Assembly: GCF_002831585.1 (NCBI RefSeq)
Contig: NZ_CP025113.1
Coordinates: 6,587,001-6,651,000, forward strand
DNA length: 64,000 bases
Source of the DNA: Bradyrhizobium sp. SK17
GTDB lineage: Bacteria > Pseudomonadota > Alphaproteobacteria > Rhizobiales > Xanthobacteraceae
Reading direction: 5' to 3'
Within the stretch, counting starts at the first letter, position 1, and the number at the start of each line of letters is the position of its first letter. The position numbers were made by a program, and so were the translations under genes. The notes beneath the pieces were generated by a model, which was not told the origin of the DNA, did no database searches, and saw only the letters and a program-made list of their open reading frames with translations. Positions 1 to 8,177 of this stretch are shown one piece after another.

Positions 1-580
1 GATCGAAATCACCGCCATAGATGTTGGCTTCCTTGTAGGCCTTGCGGACCAGGCTATCGCCATAGAAACCGTAGGTGATGCCCGACGTATGCGTCATCAG
101 ATCGAGGATCGTGATCGGCCGCTTCAGCGGCACCAGCTCGAGCGTCTTGGTACCGTCCTCGGCCTTCTTCTCGACCCCGACCTTCATGTTGGCAAAGGAA
201 GGAATGTATTTCGAGACGGGATCGTCGAGCTTGTATTTGCCCTCCTCCAGCAGCTGCACCGAGGCCACGGCGGTGATCGACTTGGACATCGACGCCAGGC
301 GGAAGATGGTCTTGTCGGTGATAGGCACCTTGCTGACCACGTCCTGCACGCCGAAGGCCTCGTGATACACCGGCTTGCCGTGCTGCTGGATCAGGACGAT
401 GGCGCCCGGAATCTTGCCGGTCGCGACCTCGTTCTTGAAGAACTCGCCGATCCTGGCGAGCTTGTCGGGATTGAAATGGGCACCCGCCGGAATCTCGTAG
501 GTGCCTTCGGCATGTGCCAACGGAGCCGCAAGCATCACTGCGGCGGCCGCGGCCGCGCGCCAAAACCCAAATGAAATCAT
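1..580 (-). CDS. Serine hydrolase, beta-lactamase/PBP fold (3' end beyond the window)
   Basis: The first 193 codons are present and the gene runs off the left edge. Residues 1-24 form a Sec signal peptide with an Ala-rich core and a LAHA-type cleavage site, so the product should act in the periplasm. Ser97-Met-Ser-Lys100 is the SxxK nucleophile motif of class C beta-lactamases, DD-peptidases and esterases of the same fold, and a THTSG segment near residue 165 is also typical of the group. The KTG-type motif would lie outside the window, so peptidase, esterase and beta-lactamase cannot be told apart. Most proteins of this kind in rhizobia are annotated only as serine hydrolases. The ATG was chosen because it directly precedes the signal peptide. 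Confidence 0.8.
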   Translation of the reverse strand, partial: MISFGFWRAAAAAAVMLAAPLAHAEGTYEIPAGAHFNPDKLARIGEFFKNEVATGKIPGAIVLIQQHGKPVYHEAFGVQDVVSKVPITDKTIFRLASMSKSITAVASVQLLEEGKYKLDDPVSKYIPSFANMKVGVEKKAEDGTKTLELVPLKRPITILDLMTHTSGITYGFYGDSLVRKAYKEANIYGGDFD

Positions 581-629
581 TCGATCTATCCCTCCCCGGA
601 TATCACAGAGAAGTGTAGCGGCGGTATCA

Positions 630-1175
630 TCAGGCACAAGGGCTCCCGAAGGCGTCCAGGACCTCCTGATGGAGTGCACCGCTTGGGGCGGAGAAACAGC
701 AGAAGATGATGTGCTCGACGCCGGGGGCGGCGGCCAGTGTGTCGACGACAGTCTTGACGGCGATCTGCGCGGCACGATCTGCTGGAAAACGATAGATCCC
801 GGTCGAGATGGCGGGGAAAGCGACCGAGGCAAGGCCATGCCCTTCGCACAGCTCCATCGAGCGCCGATAGCAGGATGCAAGCAGAGCATCCTCGTCGAGC
901 TTGCCACCATTCCACACCGGGCCGACGGTATGGATCACATGCCTGGCGGGTAACCGATAGCCCTTGGTGATCTTGGCTTCGCCGGTCTTGCAGCCATGAA
1001 GCATACGACATTCGGCGACGAGATCAGGCCCAGCGGCGCGATGGATTGCGCCGTCGACGCCGCCACCACCGAGCAGCGATGAGTTGGCCGCGTTGACGAT
1101 GGCGTCAACGCGCAGGGTCGTGATGTCGGTAACGATGACTTCGAGCCGCGCCTTGCCGATCTGGCGCGCGGTCAA
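630..1175 (-). CDS. Macrodomain protein, O-acetyl-ADP-ribose deacetylase-like
   Basis: A 181-residue single-domain macro protein. The segment [20 protein letters not shown] (residues 24-43) is the signature ADP-ribose-binding loop of the MacroD/YmdB class. Asn28, Asn31 and Asp41 sit where the catalytic Asn/Asp are found. GVDGAIH and the later [13 protein letters not shown] segment (phosphate-binding loop) are both intact. Family members hydrolyse O-acetyl-ADP-ribose or remove mono-ADP-ribose from proteins in the cytoplasm. The start codon lies 2 nt after the stop codon of the upstream glutaredoxin gene, so the two are almost certainly co-transcribed. The biological link between them is not known. 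Confidence 0.88.
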   Translation of the reverse strand: MTARQIGKARLEVIVTDITTLRVDAIVNAANSSLLGGGGVDGAIHRAAGPDLVAECRMLHGCKTGEAKITKGYRLPARHVIHTVGPVWNGGKLDEDALLASCYRRSMELCEGHGLASVAFPAISTGIYRFPADRAAQIAVKTVVDTLAAAPGVEHIIFCCFSAPSGALHQEVLDAFGSPCA

Positions 1176-1177
1176 GG

Positions 1178-1510
1178 TCAGGCGGCCACGTCGACCGGGA
1201 TGCCCTTGTCGGCGAACAGCTGCTGCAATTCACCGGCCTGGAACATCTCGCGGATGATGTCGCAACCGCCGACGAACTCGCCCTTCACATAGAGCTGCGG
1301 GATCGTCGGCCAGTTCGAATAGACCTTGATGCCGTTGCGCAGCTCGGCCGATTCGAGAACGTTGAGGCCTTTGTAGCCGACACCGATGTGGTCGAGGATC
1401 TGCACGACCTGACCGGAAAACCCGCACTGCGGGAATTGCGGCGTGCCCTTCATGAACAGCACGACGTCGTTCGACTTCACTTCGTTGTCGATGAATTGCT
1501 CGATGCTCAT
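1178..1510 (-). CDS. grxD: Monothiol glutaredoxin, Grx4/GrxD family
   Basis: 110 residues with the monothiol CGFS active site (Cys29) in the context [12 protein letters not shown]. This is diagnostic of the class that binds a bridging [2Fe-2S] cluster with glutathione and delivers Fe-S clusters, usually together with a BolA-family partner. The conserved TVPQLYV-like cis-Pro loop appears here as [17 protein letters not shown] BolA/IbaG-type gene lies 4.2 kb away on the same strand. In other alphaproteobacteria the two genes are usually adjacent. The macrodomain gene follows at 2 nt. The roughly 290 nt between this start and egtB hold the divergent promoters and no gene that I can see. Confidence 0.95.
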   Translation of the reverse strand: MSIEQFIDNEVKSNDVVLFMKGTPQFPQCGFSGQVVQILDHIGVGYKGLNVLESAELRNGIKVYSNWPTIPQLYVKGEFVGGCDIIREMFQAGELQQLFADKGIPVDVAA

Positions 1511-1804
1511 TTTCGCTTCCTTGCGTAGGCGGCGCTCTCAGGCCCTGACGGGCCGGCCCACCCTTCTAACCCGCGACTACCTATATATGTAGCTCAAACC
1601 ATTGTGCATCCAAAGCAAAATGGCAGAAATCTGGCATGCGGCCGGGGCCGGACAGCACCCCCTAAAAGCGCCGGGATTATCTGACGGACCCAATATCATC
1701 ATGGGGGAGGCTTTTTTCCCGTAACGGAGCCCCTATCTAGGACGAACTGTCCGTCTGGAACCAGATTGCCGAAGCAACGTTCTCCCCTCGAATCGGAGAC
1801 CCAT

Positions 1805-3058
1805 GTGACGAAACCAGCCTCTGCCGCGGCCGCCGTTACCGCCGCCTCGCCGTCACTATCCTCCGAATCCGCCTCGCTCCCCCAGCGTCTGGTGGAAGCC
1901 TACCGTGCGGTCCGCGACGAGACCGAGCGCCGGGCGGCGCCGCTCTCCCCGGAGGATCAGCTGATCCAGTCAATGCCGGATGCGAGCCCCGCCAAATGGC
2001 ACCGCGCCCACACGACCTGGTTCTTCGAGCAGTTTCTGCTGGGCGAGCACGTCAAGGGCTACGCCCCGTTCCATCCGGACTACGCCTATCTGTTCAATTC
2101 CTATTACGTAACCGCCGGCCCCCGGCACGCCCGCCACCAGCGCGGCCATCTGACCCGCCCGACCGCCGACGAAGTCACCGCCTACCGCCGCCATGTCGAC
2201 GCCGAGGTAGTGAAGTTCTTCCAGACTGCCCGATTGGAAAAGCTCGAGGCGCTGGTGCCCTTGGTCGAGGTCGGCCTCAATCACGAGCAGCAGCATCAGG
2301 AGCTGATGGTCACCGACATCCTGCATGCCTTCGCGCAGAACCCGATCCCGCCGGCCTACGATCCGGCCTGGCGCTTCCCGCCCTCACACCGCGGCGGCGG
2401 CCAATGGGTGACGCTCAACGAAGGCATCCACACCGTCGGCCACGCCGACGACAGCTTCCATTTCGACAATGAGAAGCCCGCGCATCGTGCTTTGGTCGGC
2501 CCGGTCAAGCTCGCCAAGACCCTCGTCACCAATGCCGACTGGCTCGCCTTCATCAGGGACGGCGGCTATTCCACCGCGACGCTATGGCTGATGGATGGCT
2601 TCGGCACCGCGGGCGCCGAGGGCTGGCAGGCACCGGGCCACTGGCGCGAGGTCGACGGCGAATGGAAGATCATGACGCTGGGCGGCCTACAAGCGATCGA
2701 TCCGGAGGCGCCAGTTTGCCATGTCAGCTATTACGAGGCTGACGCCTTCGCCCGCTGGGCCGGCAAGCATCTGCCGACCGAGATGGAATGGGAGGTCGCG
2801 GCCCGCGCCGGCCTGCTCGACGACGCCTATGGCATCGTCTGGCAATGGACCCGCAGTTCGTATTCGCCCTACCCGGGCTACCGCGCGATCGAGGGTGCGC
2901 TCGGTGAGTACAACGGCAAGTTCATGGTCAACCAGCTGGTGCTGCGCGGCTCGTCGCTGGCGACGCCGGCCGGTCACAGCCGCGTCACCTACCGCAACTT
3001 CTTCTATCCGCACCATCGCTGGCAATTCACGGGGTTACGCCTCGCCGACTACGCCTGA
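1805..3058 (+). CDS. egtB: Ergothioneine biosynthesis protein EgtB (sulfoxide synthase)
   Basis: 417 residues from the GTG at 1805, which has GGAG at 1794-1797; an upstream in-frame TTG at 1766 lacks a ribosome site. EgtB is a non-haem iron enzyme that joins hercynine to a thiol donor (cysteine or gamma-glutamylcysteine), forming the sulfoxide precursor of ergothioneine. The N-terminal DinB-like domain carries WHRAH (residues 65-69) and the iron-binding HX3HXE motif (His160, His164, Glu166). The C-terminal half is a formylglycine-generating-enzyme-type domain ending RNFFYPHHRWQFTGLRLA. egtD follows after 53 nt in the same direction. The first 25 residues are Ala/Ser-rich and look dispensable. 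Confidence 0.95.
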   Translation: MTKPASAAAAVTAASPSLSSESASLPQRLVEAYRAVRDETERRAAPLSPEDQLIQSMPDASPAKWHRAHTTWFFEQFLLGEHVKGYAPFHPDYAYLFNSYYVTAGPRHARHQRGHLTRPTADEVTAYRRHVDAEVVKFFQTARLEKLEALVPLVEVGLNHEQQHQELMVTDILHAFAQNPIPPAYDPAWRFPPSHRGGGQWVTLNEGIHTVGHADDSFHFDNEKPAHRALVGPVKLAKTLVTNADWLAFIRDGGYSTATLWLMDGFGTAGAEGWQAPGHWREVDGEWKIMTLGGLQAIDPEAPVCHVSYYEADAFARWAGKHLPTEMEWEVAARAGLLDDAYGIVWQWTRSSYSPYPGYRAIEGALGEYNGKFMVNQLVLRGSSLATPAGHSRVTYRNFFYPHHRWQFTGLRLADYA

Positions 3059-3111
3059 TTGATTCCAGTTGACATCAAGTGCGCGCCGGTAAGCGCGTTC
3101 AGGAGAGTATC

Positions 3112-4080
3112 ATGAATGTGCATGCCGCCGCTTTGGCCAAAGCGTATCCGTCCGACGAAGCGACCTCTGCCTTTGCCGGCGACGTGATCGGCGATCTCGC
3201 CCGTCACCCGAAACGGCTGTCGCCGAAGTATTTCTACGACGCCACCGGCTCGGAGCTGTTCGAACAGATCACCGTGCTGCCGGAATATTATCCGACCCGC
3301 ACCGAGCTCGGCATCCTGCGCGACCGCAGCGGTGAGATCGCAGCGATCATCCCCGAGGGCGCTGCGCTGGTCGAGTTCGGCGCCGGCGCCACCACCAAGG
3401 TGCGGCTGCTGCTCGAACACTGCGACTTCGCAGCCTATGTGCCGGTCGACATCTCGGGCGATTTCCTGAAAGCCCAGGCCGACGGCCTGCGCAAGGACTT
3501 CCCCGGTCTCGGCATCTATCCGGTCGCCGCCGATTTCACGACGCCGTTCGCGTTGCCCGAGGCGGTCGCCGCCATGCCGAAGGTCGGCTTCTTCCCGGGC
3601 TCGACGCTCGGCAATTTCGAGCCGAACGAGGCCGCGGCATTCCTGCGCAGCGCGCGCAAGATCCTCGGTCACGGCGCGCAGATGATCATCGGCGTCGACC
3701 TCGAAAAGGACGAACGCGTGCTGTACGACGCCTACAACGACGCGGCCGGCGTCACCGCGCGTTTCAACATGAATGTGCTGGTACGCATCAACCGCGAACT
3801 CGGCGGCAATTTCGATCTGTCGGGCTTCACCCACCGCTCGATCTACAACCGCGACCGCCATCGCATCGAGATGCACCTGATCAGCCGCAAGGCGCAGACC
3901 GTGCGCATTCTCGGCAACACCTTCGCATTCCGTCCCGGCGAGAGCATTCACACCGAGAACAGCTATAAATACAGCCTCGAGCGTTTCACCGCGCTCGCCC
4001 GCAATGCGGGCTGGACGGTGCGCGAAAGCTGGACCGACGCCAACACGATGTTCTCGGTGCACGCGCTGGTCGCCGACTAG
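3112..4080 (+). CDS. egtD: L-histidine N-alpha-methyltransferase EgtD
   Basis: 322 residues, the usual EgtD length. The ATG at 3112 follows AGGAG at 3101-3105; an in-frame upstream start at 3079 has no such site. The enzyme trimethylates histidine to hercynine with three SAM molecules, the first step of ergothioneine synthesis. The Rossmann SAM motif LVEFGAGATTKVRLLL and the later FFPGSTLGNFEP segment are characteristic, as is the LSPKYFYDATGSELFEQIT N-terminal lid. It is co-directional with egtB and probably in the same transcript. No egtC or egtE homologue lies nearby, as in many bacteria with only an egtBD pair. Confidence 0.95.
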   Translation: MNVHAAALAKAYPSDEATSAFAGDVIGDLARHPKRLSPKYFYDATGSELFEQITVLPEYYPTRTELGILRDRSGEIAAIIPEGAALVEFGAGATTKVRLLLEHCDFAAYVPVDISGDFLKAQADGLRKDFPGLGIYPVAADFTTPFALPEAVAAMPKVGFFPGSTLGNFEPNEAAAFLRSARKILGHGAQMIIGVDLEKDERVLYDAYNDAAGVTARFNMNVLVRINRELGGNFDLSGFTHRSIYNRDRHRIEMHLISRKAQTVRILGNTFAFRPGESIHTENSYKYSLERFTALARNAGWTVRESWTDANTMFSVHALVAD

Positions 4081-4112
4081 CCATATGAATCGGCGGGGAT
4101 GGGACAACGATC

Positions 4113-4508
4113 ATGGGCCGGCGTGCGCTGCAAATCGCCACAGTGGTGCTCGCCCTCATACCGATCCTGACCGGTATCATCACGATGCTCGGCGTGAGCG
4201 ATCCGCTCTACGCCGCGTCGGGCGTACCGGCGCTGCCGGTGCTTGACAGCAATCTGCGTTTCTTCGGCGGGCTCTGGTTTGGGCTTGGGCTCGGGCTGCT
4301 GTGGCTGGTGCCGCGCATCGAGAGCGAGGGTGTGCTGTACCGCGTGGTCTGGGCCGGCATCTTCCTCGGCGGCATCGGCCGCCTGCTGTCGATGATCATG
4401 GTCGGCCTGCCGCCATTGCCCTTCGTGGGCTTCACCGCGCTCGAACTGATCGGCGCGCCATTGTTCGTCTATTGGCAGCATCGTGTGGCCGTCGCCGGTC
4501 GCGGCTGA
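4113..4508 (+). CDS. DUF4345 family small membrane protein
   Basis: 131 residues with four hydrophobic segments (about 5-25, 48-66, 75-95 and 100-123) and little else. The pattern ALQIATVVLALIPILTGI near the start, followed by a LDSNLRFFGGLWFGLGLG loop, matches the DUF4345 group of integral membrane proteins, which has no known function. It lies 32 nt after egtD in the same direction, so it may be read from the same mRNA, though nothing ties it to ergothioneine. It ends 9 nt before the stop codon of the convergent LtrA gene. Confidence 0.75.
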   Translation: MGRRALQIATVVLALIPILTGIITMLGVSDPLYAASGVPALPVLDSNLRFFGGLWFGLGLGLLWLVPRIESEGVLYRVVWAGIFLGGIGRLLSMIMVGLPPLPFVGFTALELIGAPLFVYWQHRVAVAGRG

Positions 4509-4517
4509 CGGCCTCCG

Positions 4518-5699
4518 CTATTCTTCTTCCTCCGCCGACCTCAGCGAGATCGATTCCCAGGCCGCGACCACGATCATGATCGCGGTGGTGACGATCGAGA
4601 GCACCAGCGGCGACATCCCGCCGGCGAAGTACGCCGTGACCGCCAGCGCGACGATACCGACGCCGTGCGAGAGCTGCAGGAAGCCGCGGATCACGTATTT
4701 GAACAGGATGGTCCCGACCAGGAACAGCGCGGGACCGCCGACCGAGCTGACGACAGTCTTCAGGTCGGAGTGGCCGGTCGGATGCTTCAGCACCAGCTCG
4801 TCGGCGACCGCGGTGAGGATGACGCCGCCGACGATCGGCATGTGCAGATAGGTGTAGGCGATCCGCGCCACGCGGCCGGATTCCTCGGACTTGGAGATCA
4901 TCTCCGAGCCGGCCTCGGCGCCCTTGTGGAAATAGATCCACCACATCGCGATGCTGCCGACCAGCGCCGAGATGAAGGCGGCAACGTTCTCCGGCGTCCA
5001 GGTCAGTTCGGCGAATGTCGCGCCGTCGACCACGATCGCCTCGCCGAGCGCGATGATGACAAAGAGAGAGCAGCGTTCCGCCATGTGGCCGCCCTCGACC
5101 GCCCAGGCTTCGATCGAAGATGGGCCAAGCCGCGGCGTCCAGAACCGCGCCGCCGGCGCGACATATTCGATTGTCAGCGCCGCGATCCAGAGCCACATCC
5201 GCGTCTCGTGCTCGGCAAAGCCGCCTGATATCCAGAGCACGGCCGAACAGCTCAGCCAGGTCAGGATCCGGATCGCGTTGTGGCGCACCGCGGTCCGGCG
5301 CCGCGGTGTTGCCAGCAGCCAGAACGCCGTGCGGCCGACCTGCATCGCGGCATAGGTCCCCGCGAACCACAGCCCGCGTCCCTCGAAGGCGGTCGGGATC
5401 GAGGTCGACAGTAACAGCCCGCCCAGCATCAGCACGAACAGCAGCAGGCGGACCGGCGTCAGCTCGGGATTGAGCCAGTTGGTGACCCAGGTGGTGTAGA
5501 CCCACACCCACCACACCGCGAGGAACAGCAGCGTGACTTGCACCGCTCCCAGCGGGGTGAAGTGGTGCAGTAACGTATGCGACAGTTGGGTGACGGCGAA
5601 GACGAAGACGAGATCGAAGAACAGCTCGGCATTGGTGACGCGGCTGTGCTGGTTCGGCACGATGACGCGAAACATCCTGCCGCGCGGATTGTCCACCAT
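4518..5699 (-). CDS. Low temperature requirement protein A (LtrA) family membrane protein
   Basis: 393 residues with about ten predicted membrane spans. The N-terminal segment VTNAELFFDLVFVFAVTQLS is the LtrA family hallmark, and a second hallmark, HMAERCSLFVIIALGEAIV, lies near the middle. The family was named from a Listeria mutant unable to grow in the cold; its biochemical role remains unknown. The protein ends in an acidic EEEE tail. The gene is convergent with DUF4345 and stands alone. Family membership is clear; function is not. Confidence 0.9.
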   Translation of the reverse strand: MVDNPRGRMFRVIVPNQHSRVTNAELFFDLVFVFAVTQLSHTLLHHFTPLGAVQVTLLFLAVWWVWVYTTWVTNWLNPELTPVRLLLFVLMLGGLLLSTSIPTAFEGRGLWFAGTYAAMQVGRTAFWLLATPRRRTAVRHNAIRILTWLSCSAVLWISGGFAEHETRMWLWIAALTIEYVAPAARFWTPRLGPSSIEAWAVEGGHMAERCSLFVIIALGEAIVVDGATFAELTWTPENVAAFISALVGSIAMWWIYFHKGAEAGSEMISKSEESGRVARIAYTYLHMPIVGGVILTAVADELVLKHPTGHSDLKTVVSSVGGPALFLVGTILFKYVIRGFLQLSHGVGIVALAVTAYFAGGMSPLVLSIVTTAIMIVVAAWESISLRSAEEEE

Positions 5700-5730
5700 C
5701 GCTTTGAGGCCCCCGCCCGCCCGCTGGGAC

Positions 5731-5967
5731 CTAGCCTTCCGGCACGCCGGTTTGCAGGGCGAGCGCGTGCAACACGCCGCCCATCTGGCCCTTCAGCGAC
5801 TGGTAGACGATCTGGTGCTGCTGGACGCGGGACTTGCCACGGAAGGACTCGGAAACGACAGTGGCCGCATAATGGTCGCCGTCGCCGGCCAGATCGCGGA
5901 TCGTCACCTCGGCATCCGGGATTGCTGCCTTGATCATCGATTCGATATCACGGGCGTCCATCGGCAT
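5731..5967 (-). CDS. BolA/IbaG family protein
   Basis: 78 residues from the ATG at 5967, which is preceded 9 nt upstream by a strong GGAGG; a longer start at 6000 lacks one. The DGDHYAATVVSESFRGKSRV segment and the following HQIVYQSL match the IbaG/YrbA type of BolA protein. These bind a [2Fe-2S] cluster together with CGFS glutaredoxins through a conserved His. The likely partner is the grxD gene 4.2 kb downstream on the same strand. The intervening genes (egtBD, DUF4345, ltrA) separate what is normally a tight purL-bolA-grxD string in related bacteria. Some members are called transcription regulators, but an Fe-S role is better supported. Confidence 0.9.
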   Translation of the reverse strand: MPMDARDIESMIKAAIPDAEVTIRDLAGDGDHYAATVVSESFRGKSRVQQHQIVYQSLKGQMGGVLHALALQTGVPEG

Positions 5968-6143
5968 CCCAGTCCACCTCCGTCGGGTCGTTCGAATCAT
6001 GGCCGGTTCGGCCGGATAAAACCTAGCGCCTGAGGTCTTCTAGGTCATCCCTGGGCACACTATATTCCCATTCCCAGCGATTTAAACCTGCATCAATCGG
6101 TCACAAGCCATCACGCTGAAATGACCAGAAGAGGCGCAGAATC

Positions 6144-6503
6144 ATGAAGCTCCCCGGCCCCGACCATCCGATCACGATCACGCCCAATGCCAAGCGCGTC
6201 CGCGTCACCGCCGACGGCGTCGTGATCGCCGAGACGACCCATGCGCTGACCTTGAAGGAAGCGAGCTATCCGGCCGTGCAATATGTCCCCCGGCAGGACG
6301 CCAAGATGGAGCTTCTGACCCGTACCGAGCGGACCACGCATTGCCCCTACAAGGGCGACGCGAGCTACTTCAGCATCAACGCCAACGGCAAGACGCTGGA
6401 CAATGCGATCTGGACCTATGAGGCGCCGTTCCCGGCCATGACCGAAATATCGGGCCATCTGGCATTCTATCCGGACAAGGTGAAGATCGAGGAAGTGGCG
6501 TAG
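6144..6503 (+). CDS. DUF427 domain protein
   Basis: 119 residues making up one DUF427 domain. VRVTADGVVIAETTHAL at the N-terminus, then YVPRQDAKMELL, then THCPYKGDASYFSI and AIWTYEAPFP form the characteristic conserved blocks of this small beta-rich family. It is soluble and cytoplasmic with no known activity. The gene stands alone, with the BolA gene diverging upstream and the DUF1328 gene converging downstream. A GC-rich hairpin at 6574-6596 separates it from the latter and may end both transcripts. Confidence 0.85.
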   Translation: MKLPGPDHPITITPNAKRVRVTADGVVIAETTHALTLKEASYPAVQYVPRQDAKMELLTRTERTTHCPYKGDASYFSINANGKTLDNAIWTYEAPFPAMTEISGHLAFYPDKVKIEEVA

Positions 6504-6573
6504 CTGTCCTCACTTGCTGTGGCCGGGTCCTGTCAGCCCTCCGCGTAGTTGCTTTCCAGACTGAAAAACGCAA

Positions 6574-6596
6574 ATGCCCGGGCGAGGCCCGGGCAT
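6574..6596. terminator. GC-rich hairpin between convergent genes
   Basis: Perfect 10-bp arms ATGCCCGGGC / GCCCGGGCAT with a GAG loop between the stop codons of the DUF427 gene and the DUF1328 gene. No T-run follows on either strand, so it may be a repeat-derived hairpin acting as a weak bidirectional terminator or 3' mRNA stabiliser. Confidence 0.5.
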
Positions 6597-6623
6597 GACG
6601 AGATGGTATTCGGCCGGGTCCGG

Positions 6624-6797
6624 CTACACCCTGAATATCGTGAGCCCGAGGATCAGGAGCACCAGGAAGATCACGACAAAGACGTAGAACAGGAAGCGCG
6701 CGATGTCGGCGGAGGCGGCTGAAATGCCGGTGAAGCCCAGCAAGCCCGCGATGATCGACACGACAAGAAAGATCAGCGCCCACTTCAGAATCGTCAT
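6624..6797 (-). CDS. DUF1328 small membrane protein
   Basis: 57 residues, almost wholly hydrophobic, with two membrane spans (about 2-22 and 33-54) separated by [14 protein letters not shown]. This is the signature layout of DUF1328 (YtjA-like) proteins, which are abundant in rhizobia and often stress-linked, with no established function. AGGAG lies just upstream of the ATG. The gene diverges from the acyltransferase gene. Confidence 0.85.
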   Translation of the reverse strand: MTILKWALIFLVVSIIAGLLGFTGISAASADIARFLFYVFVVIFLVLLILGLTIFRV

Positions 6798-6989
6798 CGC
6801 CCACTCCTCATCGCCGCGCGCCTTGCGCGGCCGCCCGTGCCCCCGATAACGCCCGCCACCAACCCCAGTTCCAAGACGAAACAGACTGTTGTGATGACCG
6901 ACCTCGACACCGCGGAATCGGGACGATTGGCCCTTGCTGAATCGAGTTCCCGATTGCAACATCCGGGTGCAGACCCGGCTGGGGGCACC

Positions 6990-8174
6990 ATGAAATCGAT
7001 CGCTCACGCGGCTCCGGCCGTCGACGTCCAGGCCGCACCGAAGCTCCATAAGCGCAACCTGGCGCTGGACCGTGCGCGCACCTTCCTCACGCTGGTCGTG
7101 CTGTTGCACCACGCGGTGATCCCCTACACCCATTTCGGGCATACCGACCCGACGTCGTGGATCGGCTTCGATTGCGTGGTGCTCGCCACCGACAGCTTCT
7201 TCATGGCGATGTTCTTCTTCCTGTCCGGGCTGTTCGTCTGGCCGGGGCTCGGCCGCAAGCCGTGGCTGATCTTCCTGCGCGATCGGCTGCTGCGGCTCGG
7301 CCTGCCGTTCGTGGTCTGCGCCGTCACCGTGATTCCGATCGCCTATTACGCGATCGCCCTGCGCGCGACGCCCGAACTGGCCTTTTCCGAGTTCTGGCGC
7401 AAGACGATGATGTTCGGGCCATGGCCGAGCGGCCCGATCTGGTTCGTCTGGGTGTTGATGACGTTCGACGTGACGGCGAGCCTGCTGTACCGGGTCTCTC
7501 CGCGCCTGCTCGAGCCGATCAACCGTCTGTCGATCATGGGATTCAAACGTCCCTCGAAGTTCTGGCTGTTCCTCGTCGTGGTCAGCGCCGTCGCCTACCT
7601 GCCGATGCTGATCCATTACGGCCAGAACTACTGGTTCGAGCTTGGGCCGTTTTCGGTGCAGGCGAGCCGCGTGCTGCTGTACGCGTCCTATTTCTTCATC
7701 GGTGCAGGCATCGGCGCGGCAAACCTCGAGGGCGGCGTGCTCAGCGCGCACGGGCGACTGACCGAGCGGCGCTGGTTCTGGACCGGCATCACGCTGATCC
7801 CCTACGCGCTGATGTGGGTGATGATCTACATCAAGCGCGAGATCATCGGTAACCCCGATCCGCTGCCGGGCTGGTATCTCGCGGCCTATGGCAGCTTCTA
7901 CGTGCTGTTCAGCGCCTCGATCCTGTTCGCGATCCTGGCTTACTTCCTGCAATCGAAAGCCGTGGGGCCGACATTGCTCGACCGCATGCAGAGCGACGCC
8001 TACGGCATGTTCCTGGTGCACTATCCGATCGTGCTGTGGCTGCAATACTGGCTGTTCGACATGGATCTGCCGGCGATCGCCAAGGCTGCGATCGCGTTCT
8101 TCGCCACGGTGGCACTGAGCTGGGCGGCAACCGCCGTGCTGCGCAAGCTGCCGGGCGCCAACTACGTGCTGTAG
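6990..8174 (+). CDS. Acyltransferase family 3 membrane protein
   Basis: 394 residues from the ATG at 6990, the first start adjoining a recognisable family N-terminus ([21 protein letters not shown]); an in-frame ATG at 6837 would add 51 unremarkable residues. About ten membrane spans are visible. The early LDRARTFL...HH pattern and the [12 protein letters not shown] segment are typical of the acyltransferase-3/OafA group that O-acetylates sugars, glucans or lipids at the inner membrane. The acceptor cannot be deduced because no polysaccharide genes adjoin it. Its stop codon is 3 nt from that of the convergent RND pump gene. Confidence 0.82.
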   Translation: MKSIAHAAPAVDVQAAPKLHKRNLALDRARTFLTLVVLLHHAVIPYTHFGHTDPTSWIGFDCVVLATDSFFMAMFFFLSGLFVWPGLGRKPWLIFLRDRLLRLGLPFVVCAVTVIPIAYYAIALRATPELAFSEFWRKTMMFGPWPSGPIWFVWVLMTFDVTASLLYRVSPRLLEPINRLSIMGFKRPSKFWLFLVVVSAVAYLPMLIHYGQNYWFELGPFSVQASRVLLYASYFFIGAGIGAANLEGGVLSAHGRLTERRWFWTGITLIPYALMWVMIYIKREIIGNPDPLPGWYLAAYGSFYVLFSASILFAILAYFLQSKAVGPTLLDRMQSDAYGMFLVHYPIVLWLQYWLFDMDLPAIAKAAIAFFATVALSWAATAVLRKLPGANYVL

Positions 8175-8177
8175 AGA

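Noticed and set aside
1511..1804. Search for a small RNA or riboswitch ahead of egtB
   Set aside because: A short palindromic CTAC...GTAG and a T-run near 1713 are present, but no stable fold or known class could be supported.
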